Shown here: one piece after another, positions 6,882 to 8,167 of the stretch
Layout: the number at the start of each line of letters is the position of its first letter
Position numbering within the stretch: the first letter of the stretch is position 1
NCBI GenBank assembly: GCA_041674345.1
Contig: JBAYVY010000159.1
Location: 1 to 8,167, forward strand
Length of the DNA: 8,167 nucleotides
Source: JBAYVY01 sp041674345
GTDB lineage: Bacteria; Planctomycetota; Phycisphaerae; Phycisphaerales; Zrk34
Direction: 5' to 3'
Program-made: the position numbers and the translations under genes
Notes under the pieces: model-generated
Database searches by the model: none
What the model saw: the letters and a program-made list of their open reading frames with translations, nothing else
Told to the model about the DNA's origin: nothing

Positions 6882-6950
6882 GTTTGCGGTTTGCAGTTGT
6901 CCGAAGACTAATTACTGTAAACCGCAAACTGCAACACCGCAAACTGCAAC
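6882..6950. repeat. Hairpin and tandem repeat between the two minus-strand genes
   Basis: GTTTGCGGTTTGCAG (6882-6896) pairs with CTGTAAACCGCAAAC (6915-6929) with one mismatch, around an 18-base loop. The right arm overlaps an exact tandem pair of ACCGCAAACTGCAAC (6921-6935 and 6936-6950), and a further degenerate unit lies at 6868-6880. On the minus strand no T-run follows the stem, so it is not a classical terminator. It fills most of the 104-base gap between the B12-fold gene and dapA, and may set their relative expression or simply be a local repeat expansion. Confidence 0.55.
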
Positions 6951-6952
6951 AC

Positions 6953-7663
6953 TCACGCCGCGACGGATCGCCCCATTCGGCGACGCCGGCCCACGGTGCG
7001 CTGATCGCCGCCCATGCGGCGCTCGGCCTGCGTGCGGATCGCCTCGACCATTTCCATCGGCGTCTTCACCCACACGTCGGCGCCGATTTCCTCGGCCAGT
7101 CCCTCGGCCCGGTTGAACACGCCCCCGCCGACCACGATTTGCAAGCCCGGACACACGCCCTGGTCGTGCAACTGATCGATCAAAACGCGAATGTTCGGCA
7201 GGTCCGACGGCGCGGAACTGAACAACACCAGCGACCGCGGCTTGAGTGCGCCCAGCGTGCTGATGATCTCATCATTGGCGATCCCCCCACCGACGAAGAA
7301 CACTTCGTATCCGCCGGCTTCCAAAACGTCGGCGACCAGTTGCCCGCCCAGTTCGTTCGGCTCGTTCGGCCCGCACACGATGAGCAATCGCTCGCCGCGT
7401 GATTCGCCCTGTTCCAGACGCATCGCCATCTGATCGGCCAGCATCCGCATGATGCGCGTGGCGAACTGATGACTGATCGCCGAAAGCTGATCGTTGCGAT
7501 ACAACTTGCCCAGTTCCTCCAGCGTCGGCCAGAACAACTTTTCGATGATCCGCTCGGCCGGCACATCCGCGCACAAACATTCATCCACCACCGCGCGGCT
7601 CGCGCTGCGGTCGCCCGAAATCAACGCCTCGATGAATCGCTCGATCAACACTTCCTGGCTCAT
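6953..7663 (-). CDS. B12-binding-fold protein with altered cobalamin ligands
   Basis: This is a soluble protein of 236 residues. Residues 1-85 form a helical domain like the B12-binding cap domain of methionine synthase and CarH. Residues 91-215 form a Rossmann-like B12-binding domain: strand RLLIVCGP (91-99), helix QLVADVLEAGGYEV (108-121), glycine turn VGGG (124-127), LFSSAPSD (147-154), VVGGGVFN (177-184) and IGADVWVK (193-200). The usual DxHxxG loop aligns with EPNELG (101-106), so the cobalt-binding His is Asn103. The cap motif W-x9-EH of light-sensing relatives aligns with Tyr55 and His65-Gln66. Cobalamin binding is therefore doubtful, and the fold may sense another ligand or act by protein contact. 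The tail (212-236) is Arg-rich, without an obvious domain. The start at 7663 has AGAAAGG seven bases upstream. A strong promoter and a leader hairpin precede it. In this fold family such proteins often regulate or partner a transcription factor or methyltransferase, but no partner is visible. Confidence 0.8.
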   Translation of the reverse strand: MSQEVLIERFIEALISGDRSASRAVVDECLCADVPAERIIEKLFWPTLEELGKLYRNDQLSAISHQFATRIMRMLADQMAMRLEQGESRGERLLIVCGPNEPNELGGQLVADVLEAGGYEVFFVGGGIANDEIISTLGALKPRSLVLFSSAPSDLPNIRVLIDQLHDQGVCPGLQIVVGGGVFNRAEGLAEEIGADVWVKTPMEMVEAIRTQAERRMGGDQRTVGRRRRMGRSVAA

Positions 7664-7693
7664 GGTTCAACCTTTCTGCACAAGCATCTGTTC

Positions 7694-7725
7694 GTCGCCC
7701 GGCTCCCTCCGTGGGGCCGGGCGAC
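7694..7725 (-). promoter_or_regulatory. Strong hairpin in the leader of the B12-fold gene
   Basis: GTCGCCCGGC (7694-7703) and GCCGGGCGAC (7716-7725) form a perfect 10-base stem. It extends inward by three more pairs (one G-T) to a 6-base loop. It lies in the predicted 5' leader, 30 bases before the start codon at 7663. No T-run follows on either strand, so it is not an ordinary terminator. It could be an RNA control element, a protein-binding palindrome or an extragenic repeat. It does not resemble a cobalamin riboswitch. Confidence 0.55.
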
Positions 7726-7818
7726 TCATTCTGTTTCGGGACGCGACTTCCCTGTCGGCCCGCGCATTCACGCGACGCAATACTCATCGGCGAACCTATT
7801 TCAAAATCTTCACCAAAT

Positions 7819-7847
7819 ATCCTATCTTTTCTATTTTAACATGTCAA
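7819..7847 (-). promoter_or_regulatory. Sigma-70-like promoter for the B12-fold gene
   Basis: On the minus strand TTGACA (7847-7842) is a perfect -35 box, followed after exactly 17 bases by TAGGAT (7824-7819), a four-of-six -10 box. The surrounding 80 bases are strikingly AT-rich against a GC-rich background. Transcription would start near 7812, giving a leader of about 150 bases that contains the hairpin at 7694-7725. Confidence 0.6.
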
Positions 7848-8000
7848 ACCATCAAAATACCCGTTTTCAACTCAAAATCGCCGCTGTTACAGGAACCCCC
7901 GCCGTGAAGTGAATCCTCCTCAAGCACGGAATGACGCCTTCTTCGACGACAGACCGTGGTCGAACCGCAAACTCATTCCGATCTGTTATCCTCTTGCCCC

Positions 8001-8167
8001 ATGACCACCTGCTTCGCCCACCAGACCGGCTCCACGCTCGTCATCGGCAACGATCTCATCGAACGCCATTTCGATTTCAACCGCGGCCAACTCCACACCA
8101 CCGCCCTGATCGACAAACAAGCCGATCACACTTGGCGCTTCCCCCCCCCCCCCCCCCCCCCCCCCTC
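8001..8167 (+). CDS. N-terminus of a possible GH36-type alpha-galactosidase, cut by the window end
   Basis: The frame opens at ATG 8001 and reads MTTCFAHQTGSTLVIGNDLI, then ERHFDFNRGQLHTTALIDK and QADHTWR before the C-run. The pattern 'tLviGNdlierrFd...G.l.T..l.dk......W' is, as I recall it, that of the N-terminal beta-sandwich of GH36-like alpha-galactosidases and related enzymes that cleave galactose from oligosaccharides. Only about 47 residues are informative, so the assignment is tentative. No Shine-Dalgarno site is visible before the ATG. It is divergent from the B12-fold gene, the two sharing the 337-base intergenic region. Residues after base 8140 (all Pro) are an artefact of the homopolymer. 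Confidence 0.5.
   Translation, partial: MTTCFAHQTGSTLVIGNDLIERHFDFNRGQLHTTALIDKQADHTWRFPPPPPPPP
8141..8165. other. Run of 25 C at the window end
   Basis: A pure C homopolymer follows otherwise normal coding sequence and is closed only by TC. It reads as a sequencing or assembly end artefact rather than genome sequence. Confidence 0.8.

Noticed and set aside
5745..6911. Long plus-strand open frame of 388 codons
   Set aside because: It is antisense to dapA, whose complete catalytic signature lies on the minus strand. The His/Gly/Asp-rich translation is a typical shadow of GC-rich coding DNA.
6882..6950. CRISPR-like repeats
   Set aside because: There are only two adjacent units of 15 bases without spacers, plus inverted copies. 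This is not a CRISPR array, and no cas gene is present.

Overview
The window looks like one piece of a Planctomycetota-type genome, perhaps Phycisphaerae-like and probably from an environmental library. This is an inference. It rests on moderately high G+C in the housekeeping genes, Rhs repeats that end in a YPDGMNAYAGYF-type motif like those I recall from planctomycetes, mixed use of Shine-Dalgarno sites, and the gene content. The window begins with AATTC (an EcoRI-like half site) and ends in a run of 25 C, so both edges may be clone or read ends rather than biology.

The left part (1 to about 5420, + strand) is an accessory polymorphic-toxin locus. It holds, in order: a gene-poor lead-in (1-228); an AT-rich immunity gene of the Imm11 (DUF1629-like) type (229-912); a large Rhs/YD-repeat gene with no N-terminal export region (982-4545), ending in the usual Rhs closing motif and an AT-rich, alanine-rich helical tip of about 190 residues that I cannot assign to a known toxin; a small tightly coupled gene of 84 codons (4556-4810) that is the best candidate for the cognate immunity gene; and a second Rhs remnant (4989-5420), about 88% identical in DNA to 2074-2275 at its start. 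The order immunity / headless Rhs core with tip / small gene / headless Rhs scrap is what stepwise displacement of Rhs tips by recombination would leave behind.

The second remnant is cut off at a compact inverted-repeat element (5421-5582) with perfect 25-base arms. A gene-free stretch follows (5583-5963).

The right part is more ordinary chromosome. On the minus strand lie dapA (lysine / diaminopimelate synthesis, 5964-6848) and, upstream of it, a B12-binding-fold protein (6953-7663) whose expected cobalamin ligands all appear substituted. A good sigma-70-like promoter (TTGACA, 17 bases, TAGGAT) and a strong leader hairpin precede that gene and probably drive it, possibly with dapA. Divergently, at 8001, a gene starts on the plus strand and runs off the end; its first 45 residues resemble the N-terminus of GH36-type alpha-galactosidases.

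A 12-base word, CTTCCGGGGGCG, occurs exactly four times on either strand, with two near copies, across rhs, a spacer and dapA. Most genic copies encode Ser-Gly-Gly. This is far more than chance predicts and is the most unexpected small-scale signal here.
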